From: Yoonia maritima
GTDB lineage: Bacteria > Pseudomonadota > Alphaproteobacteria > Rhodobacterales > Rhodobacteraceae
DNA: 64,000 nt
Assembly: GCF_002933395.1 (NCBI RefSeq)
Contig: NZ_CM009490.1
Span: 151,372 to 215,371, forward strand
Direction: 5' to 3'
How positions within the stretch are numbered: the first letter of the stretch is position 1; the number at the start of each line of letters is the position of its first letter. The notes under the pieces were generated by a model. That model did no database searches and was not told where the DNA came from. It saw only the letters and a list, made by a program, of their open reading frames with translations. A program made the translations under genes and the position numbers. Shown one piece after another: positions 46,079 through 55,051 of this stretch.

Positions 46079-46909
46079 GTGAGCACATCACCGAATGAAC
46101 GCAAGCTGACAAGCGGTGAGAAAAACCTGCTTAACCGGTTTTTCAACTGCACGATGTCGCTCGAAATGGTCAGGGTTTATACGACTGCCCACCCCTCAGT
46201 TAGTCAAAGCAGTACGCGTGCACATAGCGCGGGTAACAATATATATTTCCCACAAAGACACCGTTATTACGACGACTTCTCGAAACTGCCTGTGTGGAAA
46301 CTCGCGGTATTCATTCACGAAATGGCCCATATCTGGCAGTATCAAACAGGTCGACGTGCGACATTACCAGTTAACCGTACCATTAGGGAATATGAGAGTT
46401 ACCTTGACCAAATCAAAGTCTCGAGAACGGGGGTTTCACTTGATACATATCTGAAAAACAGAAATGCAAACGGTAGGCACCGGCAAACATTGGGAGGTGT
46501 AAGTGCAGCGCTGAACACAAACCCAATGAAGTTCGATGCAGAACCCGCAATCCGCGTGAATACTACACTTGCGGGTGGGCAACAGCGAACGGTCACTGTC
46601 GCGAGCGGGGCACCGAGTATGACATTGGCGGAATATATGGCGTCAGGTCATGATTTCACCGAGAATGAAATACGAGCAAGTTGGTCGCGGAATTCAGATT
46701 ACGATTACATGCCAATTGATTGGAAAACGGCGGACTTCGATGCCTTGAACGACGAAGCGCAAGCGCAGATGATCACGGATTACTTTTTGATCAAAAACGA
46801 AGCGAGCCCACGTACAGTTAACACCCATATTTATGCTTCTGGCAAAGACCCGCTACCGCTTGTTGTGTACGAACTTATCGTTCCCTTCGCCAAGGCCGCA
46901 TGTCGATAG
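46079..46909 (+). CDS. putative T6SS metallopeptidase effector (HExxH), Vgr-related
   Basis: A 276-residue protein of unknown function between hcp and vgrG. It contains FIHEMAHIWQYQ, with the zinc-protease HExxH at residues 80-84, preceded by NNIYFP and YYDDFS. The same layout is known in 'Vgr-related' proteins of T6SS loci, whose motif reads HEMTHVWQ. No signal peptide or membrane segment is visible, fitting delivery by VgrG. The start is a GTG at 46079 with only a weak AGCGAG ribosome site. Codon use looks more AT-rich than its neighbours, which may indicate recent acquisition. No immunity gene follows: the next 188 bp are non-coding. The effector role is inferred from position and motif. 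Confidence 0.8.
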   Translation: MSTSPNERKLTSGEKNLLNRFFNCTMSLEMVRVYTTAHPSVSQSSTRAHSAGNNIYFPQRHRYYDDFSKLPVWKLAVFIHEMAHIWQYQTGRRATLPVNRTIREYESYLDQIKVSRTGVSLDTYLKNRNANGRHRQTLGGVSAALNTNPMKFDAEPAIRVNTTLAGGQQRTVTVASGAPSMTLAEYMASGHDFTENEIRASWSRNSDYDYMPIDWKTADFDALNDEAQAQMITDYFLIKNEASPRTVNTHIYASGKDPLPLVVYELIVPFAKAACR

Positions 46910-47097
46910 ATAGAGAGCTAACATAGGGGGTAAATTTGCAAGAAATCGCTTAGCATGTGACCTAAAATATCATGCGGCGGCGAATTGCCTATTTTCCCGT
47001 ACGAACGGCGTAATCACGCGAACCTGCTACACAGGTGGCATTCGGTATGCTACGCCTTAGGTTGTAGATTTGCATTAACTTTGCGAGGCACGATTTT

Positions 47098-49188
47098 ATG
47101 AACGTAGCGTCTGATTTTATCCAAGCCGAACGTATTCTTCGCATTGATGGGCTTCTTGGCGCGGATGATTTGCTAGCCGAAACATTGGTGTTTCGCGAAG
47201 CAATCAACGAACTGTTCACAGGCGAGATCGAGCTTCGTGCAAAATCTGATGACCTCAAGCCGGATCAGATTGTCGGTAAAACCTGCGACATTTCGCTTGA
47301 ACTGGGTGATGGGCAGCGGCGCAACTGGAATGCATTAGTCACGAATATGGCGGTTGGCCCCAAGGTCGCGCGTGGTTTGCAAAGCTATCGGCTGACGCTT
47401 CGTCCCAGCATGTGGTTACTTAGCCAGCGTTCAGACTGCCGAATTTGGCAAGACATGAGCAGCATTGAAGTTTGCGAAACGCTCATGACCGAGCATGGAC
47501 TACCTAGCCCTGCTGTGCGCGGCATTGTCGCCCCCCCGGAAAAGCAACACTATTCATGCCAGTTTAATGAAACAGACCTCGCCTATCTCGCGCGGCGTCT
47601 AGAGGCAGATGGAATTTTCTATTTCTTCACGCACGAGGCCGGGCAACATGTCTTGAACCTTGGGTCACATGCTGCCGCCTATACCGGTGGCGAAGATGTA
47701 CGTTTTGCGCATGGCTCTACCGATCTGAACCACATTAACCGATTTGAGACTTCTTTTTCCTATACGCCAGGTCAGCGCAGTGCGCGGGATTGGAACTTTC
47801 AAACACCAAGCATGGTCCCCGAAGGCGGGACGCCAAGCCTTGTGAAACTCCCCAAAAATGGCGACTATGAGCTGTTTGAATATCCAATGGTCGGCGGTTA
47901 CGGCACTGGTAACGCATCAGATGCAATCGACAATGCAAGCGTCGCACGACAATCCAAGCTACGTATGCAAGCCAGCGAAGCAGATCATCGACGTGTTGAC
48001 GGTGCATCAAACACACGTACCCTTGCGGCAGGTGCAAAGTTCACGCCTTATGATGTGGCCAATCCATCCAACAGTTTCGATCAGCATGTGATCCTTGCGA
48101 TTGAACATCGCGCGACCGATCAGACATATGAAACCGGCGGTGGTCAGCCAGACTATCAGAACCGGTTTTTGGCATTACCTGCCGACACACCCGCAACACC
48201 GCACCGCGCAACACCCCGCCCAAGAATTGACGGGACACAAGTTGCTATCGTTGCAGGCCCGCCGGATGAAGAAATCCACCCGGACGAATATGGCCGCATC
48301 AAACTGTGGTTCCCGTGGGACAGACGCGCAAAGAAAGATGGTTCTGACTCTTGCTGGGTGCGTGTCACCCAAAACTGGGCGGGTGCAGGCTGGGGCGGGC
48401 AGGTCATCCCCCGCATCGGAATGGAGGTCATGGTCACCTATCTTGACGGCGATCCAGACCGCCCAGTCGTTACCGGTGTCGTGCCAAACGCCAATCAAAA
48501 AGTGCCCTACGCGCTCCCTGGGAATAAAACCAAGAGCGTGTTTCGGACGAACACACATAAGGGTCAGGGCTTTAACGAACTTAGTTTTGAAGATCAGGCC
48601 AACGAAGAGTTGATTTACATGCATGGTCAAAAGGACCAGCAAATCAACATTTTAAATAACCGCGATAAATCAATCGGGCAGGATCAGACAGAAACTGTAG
48701 GCCGCGATAAATCAATTGCTGTTGGTCAGGACCATGTCGAAAGCATCGGACGCGATGCCCGTCATAACATCGGCCGTGATGTTCTATATAACGTCGCGCA
48801 AAACCAACAAGAGAGTTTTGGCAAAGACCACATTCACAACGTTGGGAATATCCACAAACAAGCGATCTATGGAGACCATCTTAGTTCAATCGGCCGCAAT
48901 TTCGAAGGCACCGTAAAAGGCAGATATGCCTTGAACGTCAACCAATCGATCACGAATAATACCAAACGCCACGTTTTGATGGCATTCGAAAAATTCGAGA
49001 TCAAAGGCCCGGGTGGTAAAATCACAATCGATAGTTCGGGGATCACGCTTGAAGCGGCGCAAATCAAACTCAAGGGCAATGTATCAATGGGCGGCACAGG
49101 TGGATCACAAGTGCCAACGCTATTAGGGGCCGCAAACGCCGGTCTCCCGCTTTGCGAGGAATGCCCCAAACCCAACGGCGAAAACTGA
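47098..49188 (+). CDS. vgrG: type VI secretion spike protein VgrG (TssI)
   Basis: A 696-residue VgrG: gp27-like N-terminal domain with the SQRSDCRIWQDMSSIEVCETL and QFNETDLAYLARRLEADGIFYFF segments, the gp5/OB-fold region PDEEIHPDEYGRIKLWFPWDR, and a C-terminal needle of repeated G-x-D/R units between about residues 530 and 620 (GQDQTETVGRDKSIAVGQD and similar), then a DUF2345-like tip. The C-terminus has no recognisable toxin domain. It pierces the target and carries cargo, most likely the upstream HExxH protein and the PAAR protein behind it, with which it overlaps by one base. Confidence 0.96.
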   Translation: MNVASDFIQAERILRIDGLLGADDLLAETLVFREAINELFTGEIELRAKSDDLKPDQIVGKTCDISLELGDGQRRNWNALVTNMAVGPKVARGLQSYRLTLRPSMWLLSQRSDCRIWQDMSSIEVCETLMTEHGLPSPAVRGIVAPPEKQHYSCQFNETDLAYLARRLEADGIFYFFTHEAGQHVLNLGSHAAAYTGGEDVRFAHGSTDLNHINRFETSFSYTPGQRSARDWNFQTPSMVPEGGTPSLVKLPKNGDYELFEYPMVGGYGTGNASDAIDNASVARQSKLRMQASEADHRRVDGASNTRTLAAGAKFTPYDVANPSNSFDQHVILAIEHRATDQTYETGGGQPDYQNRFLALPADTPATPHRATPRPRIDGTQVAIVAGPPDEEIHPDEYGRIKLWFPWDRRAKKDGSDSCWVRVTQNWAGAGWGGQVIPRIGMEVMVTYLDGDPDRPVVTGVVPNANQKVPYALPGNKTKSVFRTNTHKGQGFNELSFEDQANEELIYMHGQKDQQINILNNRDKSIGQDQTETVGRDKSIAVGQDHVESIGRDARHNIGRDVLYNVAQNQQESFGKDHIHNVGNIHKQAIYGDHLSSIGRNFEGTVKGRYALNVNQSITNNTKRHVLMAFEKFEIKGPGGKITIDSSGITLEAAQIKLKGNVSMGGTGGSQVPTLLGAANAGLPLCEECPKPNGEN

Positions 49189-49445
49189 TGCCCCCAATCG
49201 CCAGAGTTGGGGACGTCCACGACTGTCCAAGACACGGTAAAAACGCTATCGTTTCGGGCGGTCAAGCCACAGCCGACGGGCGTCCCATTGCCCGCGTTGG
49301 TGATAAATGCGGCTGCGGTGCGACAATCATCGACGGAGCAAGCAGCGGATCACAAGACGGCAAGCCTGTTGCGTATCAGGGTAGTAAGACCAGCTGCGGA
49401 GGCGTGATCACAACTGGATCGCCCACGCATTCGGTTAAGGTCTAA
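49188..49445 (+). CDS. PAAR-domain spike tip protein
   Basis: An 85-residue PAAR protein with three repeats of the motif (ARVGDVHDCPRHG, GRPIARVGDKCGCGATI, GKPVAYQGSKTSCGGVITTGSP), holding the histidine and cysteines that bind zinc in the tip of the cone. The ATG overlaps the vgrG stop as TGATG; the frame is open to 49152 but that part lies in vgrG. It should sit on the VgrG trimer as a sharp tip. There is no C-terminal toxin extension, so it is a bare tip. Confidence 0.93.
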   Translation: MPPIARVGDVHDCPRHGKNAIVSGGQATADGRPIARVGDKCGCGATIIDGASSGSQDGKPVAYQGSKTSCGGVITTGSPTHSVKV

Positions 49446-49580
49446 ATAGTTTTCCCAAAGTTTCGCTCGCCACAGTCACCATATGCCGACACTCCGTTGC
49501 TGTGTTTATTGCTCATGGAGGGCAAAAAGCTACAGATGCTGTGGACTTGTCGTGTTTAAGTTCCGACCCTTGTCACCTAA

Positions 49581-49796
49581 GCGGCCTTCCTTTCGAATGC
49601 CACGGGGCTTTTGTATCTGTTTGATCCGACTGCAGCGCTGAAAGAATTGCGCGGACTGATCGGTGGCAAGATCAGAGAAAAGCTGATCGTTGAAAAGTGG
49701 CCTGGTGTACTGCGCGCTGTGGCCACGATGGCCGCAGGTATCATGCCACCAAGCCAGTTGCTGATGTCCCAACCCCCCGAGGACCAATTGAGGTGA
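49581..49796 (+). pseudogene. remnant of a Tn3-family transposase (TnpA)
   Basis: In one frame this segment encodes LYLFDPTAALKELRGLIG, GGKIREKLIVEKWPGVLRAV and ATMAAGIMPPSQLL, which resemble the part of Tn3 TnpA where LYVP..., LIGG-I, W-DVLR and the SASAMLRKL segment occur. The frame is closed by a stop just upstream (49578-49580) and ends at 49796, so only about 70 residues of a roughly 1000-residue protein remain. The surrounding intergenic stretch 49446-49947 holds no intact gene; a small CCGTC/GACGG inverted repeat flanks a T-run near 49838. The resemblance is read by eye and needs a search. Confidence 0.5.
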
Positions 49797-49947
49797 GTAT
49801 TCAAAACAGCACAGCAAAAATCAACAGCACAGTGCCCGTCGATTTTTTTGACGGAAGGAGGAAAATAACCGTCTTGCCCGCTCGCCGCACGACAATAGCA
49901 TTCTAAGCCAGTCGGTTATCGTCCTATCATAACTTACCCACGACAAA

Positions 49948-50598
49948 TTAGCCTAAGGCCTGTGCGATTTCATCAATGGTAACCAGCGGCATGCCTTGCG
50001 CAGCTTGAAGGGTTGCGATGTCTGCGTAACAGGCCATACGCCCATCGTCTGTCATCGCTTCGCACAGCACACCCGAAGCAGGCAGGCCTGCCAGTTGCAT
50101 CAAAGCAAGCGTCGATTCCGTGTGGCCACGCCGCGCCCTTAGGCCTTCTTTGTGCGCCACCAACGGGAATACGTGGCCAGGGCTACGTAGATCTGAAGCC
50201 GTAGCCGTTTCCTGCGTAAGTGCCTTAATCGTTTGGGTTCGGTCACTGGCAGACACCCCAGTGGTGACGCCTTTTGCAGCCTCAATGGATACGGTAAATG
50301 GTGTTTTGAACGGCGATGCATTGTCCGCCACCATCGGCGGCAGCCCCATGCGATCAGCATGTTCTTGCGTGACAACAGCGCAGACGATCCCTGACCCATG
50401 GCGGATCATAAGGGCCATTTGCGCTTCGGTCAGGGTTTGCGCGGCAAAAATGAAATCGCATTCGTTCTCACGGTCCGCATCGTCCGCCACAATAACACCT
50501 TCGCCACGCTGCAATGCTGCAATCGCATCCACGACAGCGGCAGGCATTGCGGTTTTATAAGGTATCGTTTTTAGATGTTGCATGGTGCTTTCTCCCAT
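49948..50598 (-). CDS. ribB: 3,4-dihydroxy-2-butanone 4-phosphate synthase
   Basis: A 216-residue RibB. It shows ADDADRENECDF (the acidic metal-binding loop, with Gly replaced by Cys compared with the usual DRENEGD), the TGVSASDRTQTI segment, and SPGHVFPLVA plus RRGHTESTLAL, which carry the catalytic histidine and other residues. It makes the four-carbon riboflavin precursor from ribulose 5-phosphate. There is no GTP cyclohydrolase II domain. The gene is coupled by TAATG to the flavin reductase, so riboflavin supply is co-expressed with the flavin-consuming RutA-type enzyme. The start ATG at 50598 or an internal ATG five residues later are both possible. Confidence 0.92.
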   Translation of the reverse strand: MGESTMQHLKTIPYKTAMPAAVVDAIAALQRGEGVIVADDADRENECDFIFAAQTLTEAQMALMIRHGSGIVCAVVTQEHADRMGLPPMVADNASPFKTPFTVSIEAAKGVTTGVSASDRTQTIKALTQETATASDLRSPGHVFPLVAHKEGLRARRGHTESTLALMQLAGLPASGVLCEAMTDDGRMACYADIATLQAAQGMPLVTIDEIAQALG

Positions 50599-51083
50599 TA
50601 TGCAATTTTGGCGAGCGTGCTAAAGCTACCGTCGTGGTAGGCAAGCGGCTGCGTCATTTCCTGCAACCAGACATCTTGGATTTGCCCAAACAGGACCGTG
50701 TGGGTACCTTGGGTCATCTCATGTGATGTTTTGCAATCGAAGTTGACGCAAGCGCCGCTCAATACAGGCGCACCTGTTTCCAACTGCCCCCACGTTCCTA
50801 ATTCGAAACGTGTTTCCCGGTTCTTAGGCGTTGCAAAACGCATTGCGATATCTGCTTGGCTGACAGACAGAACGTTGACACAGAAATGGCCCGCTTGCGT
50901 CAGGTGATCGTGGATCGATGCCGTACGGTTCACGCAAATCAAAAGGGTAGGGGGCTCTGCACAAACTGAGGTTACGGCAGTCGCGATCAAACCATAACGT
51001 TGGTTGTCCCACGTTGTCGTGATCAGACTGACACCCGCAGCAAGGCGGCGCATTCCGGCGGTAAAGGCTTCAGGTTGGGGCAT
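50598..51083 (-). CDS. NADH:flavin reductase, RutF/HpaC type
   Basis: A 161-residue flavin reductase. The segments MRRLAAGVSLITT, GLIATAVTSVCAEPPTLLICVNRTASI, FCVNVLS and the closing GTHTVLFGQI match the HpaC/RutF family. It uses NADH to reduce FMN for a two-component monooxygenase; the only such monooxygenase in the operon is the RutA homologue, so it is the probable reductase partner. The start overlaps the end of the amidase gene by 14 bp and the stop is coupled to ribB. It resembles E. coli RutF but other HpaC-like roles cannot be excluded. Confidence 0.92.
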   Translation of the reverse strand: MPQPEAFTAGMRRLAAGVSLITTTWDNQRYGLIATAVTSVCAEPPTLLICVNRTASIHDHLTQAGHFCVNVLSVSQADIAMRFATPKNRETRFELGTWGQLETGAPVLSGACVNFDCKTSHEMTQGTHTVLFGQIQDVWLQEMTQPLAYHDGSFSTLAKIA

Positions 51084-52350
51084 GGGACTGCTCCTGTAGG
51101 TTAGGGTTTTTTAGAAGTGTAGCCGCGATCTCTAGCAACCGTCCATCGCTGCCACGCGGACCAACAAGCTGAATTCCGATTGGTAGACCGCCGTGATGTG
51201 AAATAGGTAAGGCGACACAGGGCATTTGCAGTGCGGTCCACATGGCGTTAAAAATCGGATTTCCCGGACCGCGGCCCAAAGGTGCAACGCCCGGAGCCGC
51301 TGGCACAACTAGCGCGTCGATACCGTTGGCGATCATTTGACTTTCCAACAAGGCAGCGCAACGCGCCAATTCATCACGCGCCAAAAATGCAGCGCGCATC
51401 GTATCAGCAGTGCGACTGTTGATGCGGGTGTAAAAGTCGTCGTGTAAATCGTCTGGCGACGTACGTGCCAAGGGAAGAAAGGCGGCCGCGCCTTCGGCAA
51501 ACATCACAGACCGGTGTAAATCATCAAGGCGTTCAAATTCCAGCGGTAGGTCAAAGGCGCGTAGATTTTCCAGCTCTGCGACTCGGCGTAGCATTTGCGC
51601 CATAGGCGCAGTTAACTGGTCGTGAAATGGCGTGCTGCTCACTCCAAGCATAAAGGGCGCCGCATTCAAAGTATCTGGCAAGTCGAAAAGCTTGGCAGCT
51701 AGCATGAGATCCGAGATTTCACGCCCGTAAAACCCCACTGTGTCGAAACTGGGTGCATAGCATTTCATACCTTCGGTTGAAATGATCCCAAAGCTAGGTT
51801 TCATGCCAAAAATCCCGCAAAAGCTGGCCGGGCGAATGGTCGACCCGCCAGTTTGCGTCGCTAACGCCAGCGGTACATGAAAATCAGCGACAGCAGCGGC
51901 AGACCCGGCGGATGACCCACCGGGGGTGTGGGCCAAATTCGCGGGATTACCTGATGCTGCATCGCGCCCGGCGGCGGCAAATTCGGTTGTGTCAGTTTTA
52001 CCAATGATAATCGCGCCTGCTGCACGAAGCATCATGACGGCGGCTGCGTCCAACGCCGGTTGGTAATCGGCAAATATTGAAGAGTTATAGGTCGTGGGCA
52101 TATCCGATGTATCGAACACGTCTTTAACCCCGATAGGCAGGCCTGCCAGTGGGCGGGGATCGTCTGGTGAAATCTGGGCGGCTTCCTGTTCTGCATTTGG
52201 GTTAAGGCACAGCCATGCCTTAATCATACCGTCGCGCGCCCGAATGCGACCCAAGCAGGCGCGGGTTAGCTCAAGCGCGGTAAAGTCACCACGCCGTAAG
52301 CCTGCCAAGGCAGATGTCGCACTAAGAGTGTTGAGCGTTTCTATGGGCAT
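51070..52350 (-). CDS. amidase signature family hydrolase
   Basis: A 426-residue amidase. The catalytic triad is visible: Lys76 in GVKDVF, cis-Ser146 in GGSSAGS and nucleophile Ser170 in TGGSTIRP, with the usual 24-residue spacing of the serines. The preferred ATG at 52350 overlaps the preceding amidase stop by 10 bp; the open frame extends to 52401. It lies in the rutA operon. Amidase-signature enzymes hydrolyse amides, ureido acids and carboxybiuret-type compounds, so a ring-opened product of the RutA reaction is a plausible substrate. The specific substrate is unknown. Confidence 0.9.
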   Translation of the reverse strand: MPIETLNTLSATSALAGLRRGDFTALELTRACLGRIRARDGMIKAWLCLNPNAEQEAAQISPDDPRPLAGLPIGVKDVFDTSDMPTTYNSSIFADYQPALDAAAVMMLRAAGAIIIGKTDTTEFAAAGRDAASGNPANLAHTPGGSSAGSAAAVADFHVPLALATQTGGSTIRPASFCGIFGMKPSFGIISTEGMKCYAPSFDTVGFYGREISDLMLAAKLFDLPDTLNAAPFMLGVSSTPFHDQLTAPMAQMLRRVAELENLRAFDLPLEFERLDDLHRSVMFAEGAAAFLPLARTSPDDLHDDFYTRINSRTADTMRAAFLARDELARCAALLESQMIANGIDALVVPAAPGVAPLGRGPGNPIFNAMWTALQMPCVALPISHHGGLPIGIQLVGPRGSDGRLLEIAATLLKNPNLQEQSHAPT

Positions 52351-53801
52351 GGCAGGTGGTGATCGGTGACGGATTGAAATGCCGCACCAAGAGAAAGGCA
52401 AAGAGCATCATCAAACGGTCGGCCAACGATCTGAAGCCCGATAGGCAACCCGCTGGACCCGAACCCGCTTGGCAGCATCAATGACGGAAAGCCCGTTAGG
52501 TCCCAGATCATTGTATTTTGCGAGATAGCATCGAACCCTAGCTTTTGATCGTTGACGTCAATCGTGAGGCTATCCAAATGCCCTGCTTCACCACCAAGAC
52601 CGGGCGTAACAATGACATCAACGTTCCAACGTTCCGTCAGTTGGTTGATAAGTTTGGTGCGGTGCGACAGCGCGAGCAGATATTCCGCCGCGGTTATCAT
52701 ATCACCACGTGCGATGCGCGCTTGAAGCCCTGTATCTTGAAGGTGGCGGTTGGCGGCATTGTTGCGTTGCGACGCTGATAATTCACTCGTCAAAATTGTC
52801 CAACCGGCCTCGTGGTTTACGGCCATGTCGCCAAACATCGCGACCGTACTGAAAGGAACGCAGATTGCCCCAAGGGTTTCCATCACGCGCAAGGCGTCTT
52901 GCCAGCCCTGTAATACAGCCGTGTCGACTTTATCGGTGAACCACCCGTCAGGTACGCCGATGCGCAGATTTTTCAACGGCTGTTGGATCTGAAATGTGCT
53001 GACCTCTGTCGCGACGTTCATAATATAAGACAGATCAGCGGCCGATAACCCCATGGGACCAACGTGATCAAGCGTCCAGCTGAGCGGTGCAACACCTTCG
53101 GTCGAAAGCAGCGCCCGAGTTGGTTTCAAACCAGTTATTCCACACCAACACGACGGTACGCGAATTGATCCGCCTGTATCCGTACCCAGTGCAAACGGCA
53201 GCATCCGGCGCGCAACGGCTGCACCTGAGCCGGTCGATGAACCGCCTGTCCAGCGCGTGTCGTCAAACGGGTTGGTCACAACGCCGTGGCGCGGATTAAA
53301 CGGTGAACCAGCCGCAAATTCTGTCGTAGCGAGCATCGCAACCGGAATGGCACCTGCGGCGCGAAGACGTGCAACAATAGGCGCATCTTTCGCCGCGATC
53401 CTTGTTCCCGTGGTGAAGGACCCGCAAGTTATATCTGCGCCTTCCACATCGATAATAGCTTTTACCCCAAAGGGGATGCCTTCAAGCGGTCGCGCGGTAT
53501 TGGCTTTCCAGCGGTCGGCTGACGTTTGAACCGCCCGAGCGCATGCGATCTTTGACACGACGGCTTCGGCAGCAGACGGGTTCTTTGTCGCCGTAACAAA
53601 TCTGGCAACTTGGGCTACGGGTGTCGTTTCGCCTGACTTATATTGTGCCAGTAGGTCACATACACCATTGGGCACGGGGGGCGCTGTTTGGTTGGTTGTA
53701 TCTACTTTGGCTGCATGTCGCGACGTATTGCGCGGATTGGATGTGCCAAATGGGTTGGCAGGCAGCACGTAATGCTGCCCGCTTGTGACTTTCGTATCCA
53801 T
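52341..53801 (-). CDS. amidase signature family hydrolase, long N-terminus
   Basis: A 486-residue amidase with catalytic residues Lys114 (GVKAII), Ser188 (GGSSTGS) and Ser212 (TGGSIRVP). The first 45 residues are polar and look disordered before the helical start of the family fold. The ATG at 53801 overlaps the rutA stop as TAATG. It has low similarity to the other two amidases in the cluster apart from the catalytic core, which argues for different substrates in sequence rather than a recent duplication. Allophanate- or ureidomalonate-type hydrolases belong to this family, but no specific assignment is made. Confidence 0.9.
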   Translation of the reverse strand: MDTKVTSGQHYVLPANPFGTSNPRNTSRHAAKVDTTNQTAPPVPNGVCDLLAQYKSGETTPVAQVARFVTATKNPSAAEAVVSKIACARAVQTSADRWKANTARPLEGIPFGVKAIIDVEGADITCGSFTTGTRIAAKDAPIVARLRAAGAIPVAMLATTEFAAGSPFNPRHGVVTNPFDDTRWTGGSSTGSGAAVARRMLPFALGTDTGGSIRVPSCWCGITGLKPTRALLSTEGVAPLSWTLDHVGPMGLSAADLSYIMNVATEVSTFQIQQPLKNLRIGVPDGWFTDKVDTAVLQGWQDALRVMETLGAICVPFSTVAMFGDMAVNHEAGWTILTSELSASQRNNAANRHLQDTGLQARIARGDMITAAEYLLALSHRTKLINQLTERWNVDVIVTPGLGGEAGHLDSLTIDVNDQKLGFDAISQNTMIWDLTGFPSLMLPSGFGSSGLPIGLQIVGRPFDDALCLSLGAAFQSVTDHHLPCP

Positions 53802-54886
53802 TACTCTGCAGCGACGGCCGCGAGTTTGTCTTGGCGACATTTCATCAGCGGTTGGATTTTTTGACCAAAGACATCAATGCCCTCTAGAAAATCGTCAAAG
53901 GTCATCATGATGCCTTTGACACCGTCGACGCTTGCGACTTCGTCGAGCATGCCGGCAATGGTTTCATGCGAACCAACCAAAGTCCCCATATTGAAATTAA
54001 CAGCGCCTTCTGGAAGGTTGATATGCGTCGCAGTAGAGGTTTCATCTGCGGTCTTATCCTTGGATCCCTGATCAGCCATCCACGCCAGAGCGTCAGCATC
54101 AACGCCCGAACGTAGATGTTCCCAGCGTGCCATTGCTTTTTCATCGGTTTCATCGGCGATGATCATGAACAAAACATATGCCCCGACATCACGGCCTGTT
54201 TTTTCCGCCGCAGCGACAAGATTGGCTGCGCCTTCTTTAAAGGCTGTCGGCGTGTTGATACCGGCACCCATAACAAAGTTATAATCAGCGTGTTGGGCTG
54301 CAAATTCCAAACCCTTAGCAGATTGACCGGCGGCGACGATCTCTACTTTCTGCGGCTGCGGAGAAAGTTTGCAGTCGTCCATTTTGAAATGCTCGCCCTT
54401 GAAGTCAGAGCTGCCGTTTTGCCAAAGTTCGCGCATAACTTGCACATATTCAGCGCCATAGTTGTAGCGGTAACCAAAATACGCATCGCCGGGCCAAGCA
54501 CCCATCTGTGTGTATTCGTTTTTGGCCCAACCTGTGACGATATTCACCCCGAAGCGGCCCGGCGCAATATTATCGATTGTGGTAGCCATACGCGCGACAA
54601 GCGCAGGCGGCAGAGTCAAGATAGCTGTGGATGCGAACAATTTAATTTTGGTTGTTACAGCCGCCAAGCCAGCCATCAACGTAAAACTTTCTAGATTGTG
54701 GTCCCAAAATTCTGTTTTGCCACCAAAGCCGCGCAGCTTGATCATGGAAAGTGCGAATTCCAAGCCATAGCCTTCGGCCTTTTGAACAACCTGTTTGTTC
54801 AGCTCAAACGTTGGCATGTACTGCGGTGCAGTTTCAGAAATTAGCCAGCCGTTATTCCCGATAGGAATGAAGACACCCATGTCCAT
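53801..54886 (-). CDS. rutA: RutA-type FMN-dependent pyrimidine monooxygenase
   Basis: A 361-residue luciferase-like monooxygenase very close in sequence to E. coli Rut[55 protein letters not shown] and [18 protein letters not shown] all match. RutA opens the uracil ring between N3 and C4 with a flavin peroxide, using FMNH2 from a reductase. The ATG at 54886 with AAGGA upstream is chosen; a longer frame to 54979 would read through the operator. It is the first gene of an operon with two amidases, flavin reductase and ribB, under a TGTACGTACA site. The true ring substrate here may differ from uracil. Confidence 0.93.
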   Translation of the reverse strand: MDMGVFIPIGNNGWLISETAPQYMPTFELNKQVVQKAEGYGLEFALSMIKLRGFGGKTEFWDHNLESFTLMAGLAAVTTKIKLFASTAILTLPPALVARMATTIDNIAPGRFGVNIVTGWAKNEYTQMGAWPGDAYFGYRYNYGAEYVQVMRELWQNGSSDFKGEHFKMDDCKLSPQPQKVEIVAAGQSAKGLEFAAQHADYNFVMGAGINTPTAFKEGAANLVAAAEKTGRDVGAYVLFMIIADETDEKAMARWEHLRSGVDADALAWMADQGSKDKTADETSTATHINLPEGAVNFNMGTLVGSHETIAGMLDEVASVDGVKGIMMTFDDFLEGIDVFGQKIQPLMKCRQDKLAAVAAE

Positions 54887-54963
54887 GGTAAAATCCTTTC
54901 TCGTTGCATTTGTATGGACATATCCGACCATTCGAGAAGGGGTGCCAATGGAATTCTGGCTAT

Positions 54964-54975
54964 TTGTACGTACAA
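54964..54975. promoter_or_regulatory. TTGTACGTACAA operator upstream of rutA
   Basis: A perfect 12-bp palindrome about 78 bp upstream of the rutA start. It is one of four copies of the core TGTACGTACA in this region, each in front of a gene of the cluster. A weaker relative, TGTATGGACA, lies at 54911-54920, closer to the start. The neighbouring GntR-type regulator is the likely binder. Confidence 0.75.
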
Positions 54976-55051
54976 TCAATGGTGATCTTGTGGGTGCCTG
55001 TTTTTTTTGCGGTATTTCGGTAATGGCGATTGGAGTTTGTGCGCACCGCGC

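Noticed and set aside
46910..47097. Possible immunity gene between the HExxH protein and vgrG
   Set aside because: No open frame with a plausible start and ribosome site was found on either strand in these 188 bp.
54887..54979. N-terminal extension of rutA to 54979
   Set aside because: It would translate through the TTGTACGTACAA operator, and the ATG at 54886 gives a RutA-like N-terminus with a ribosome site.
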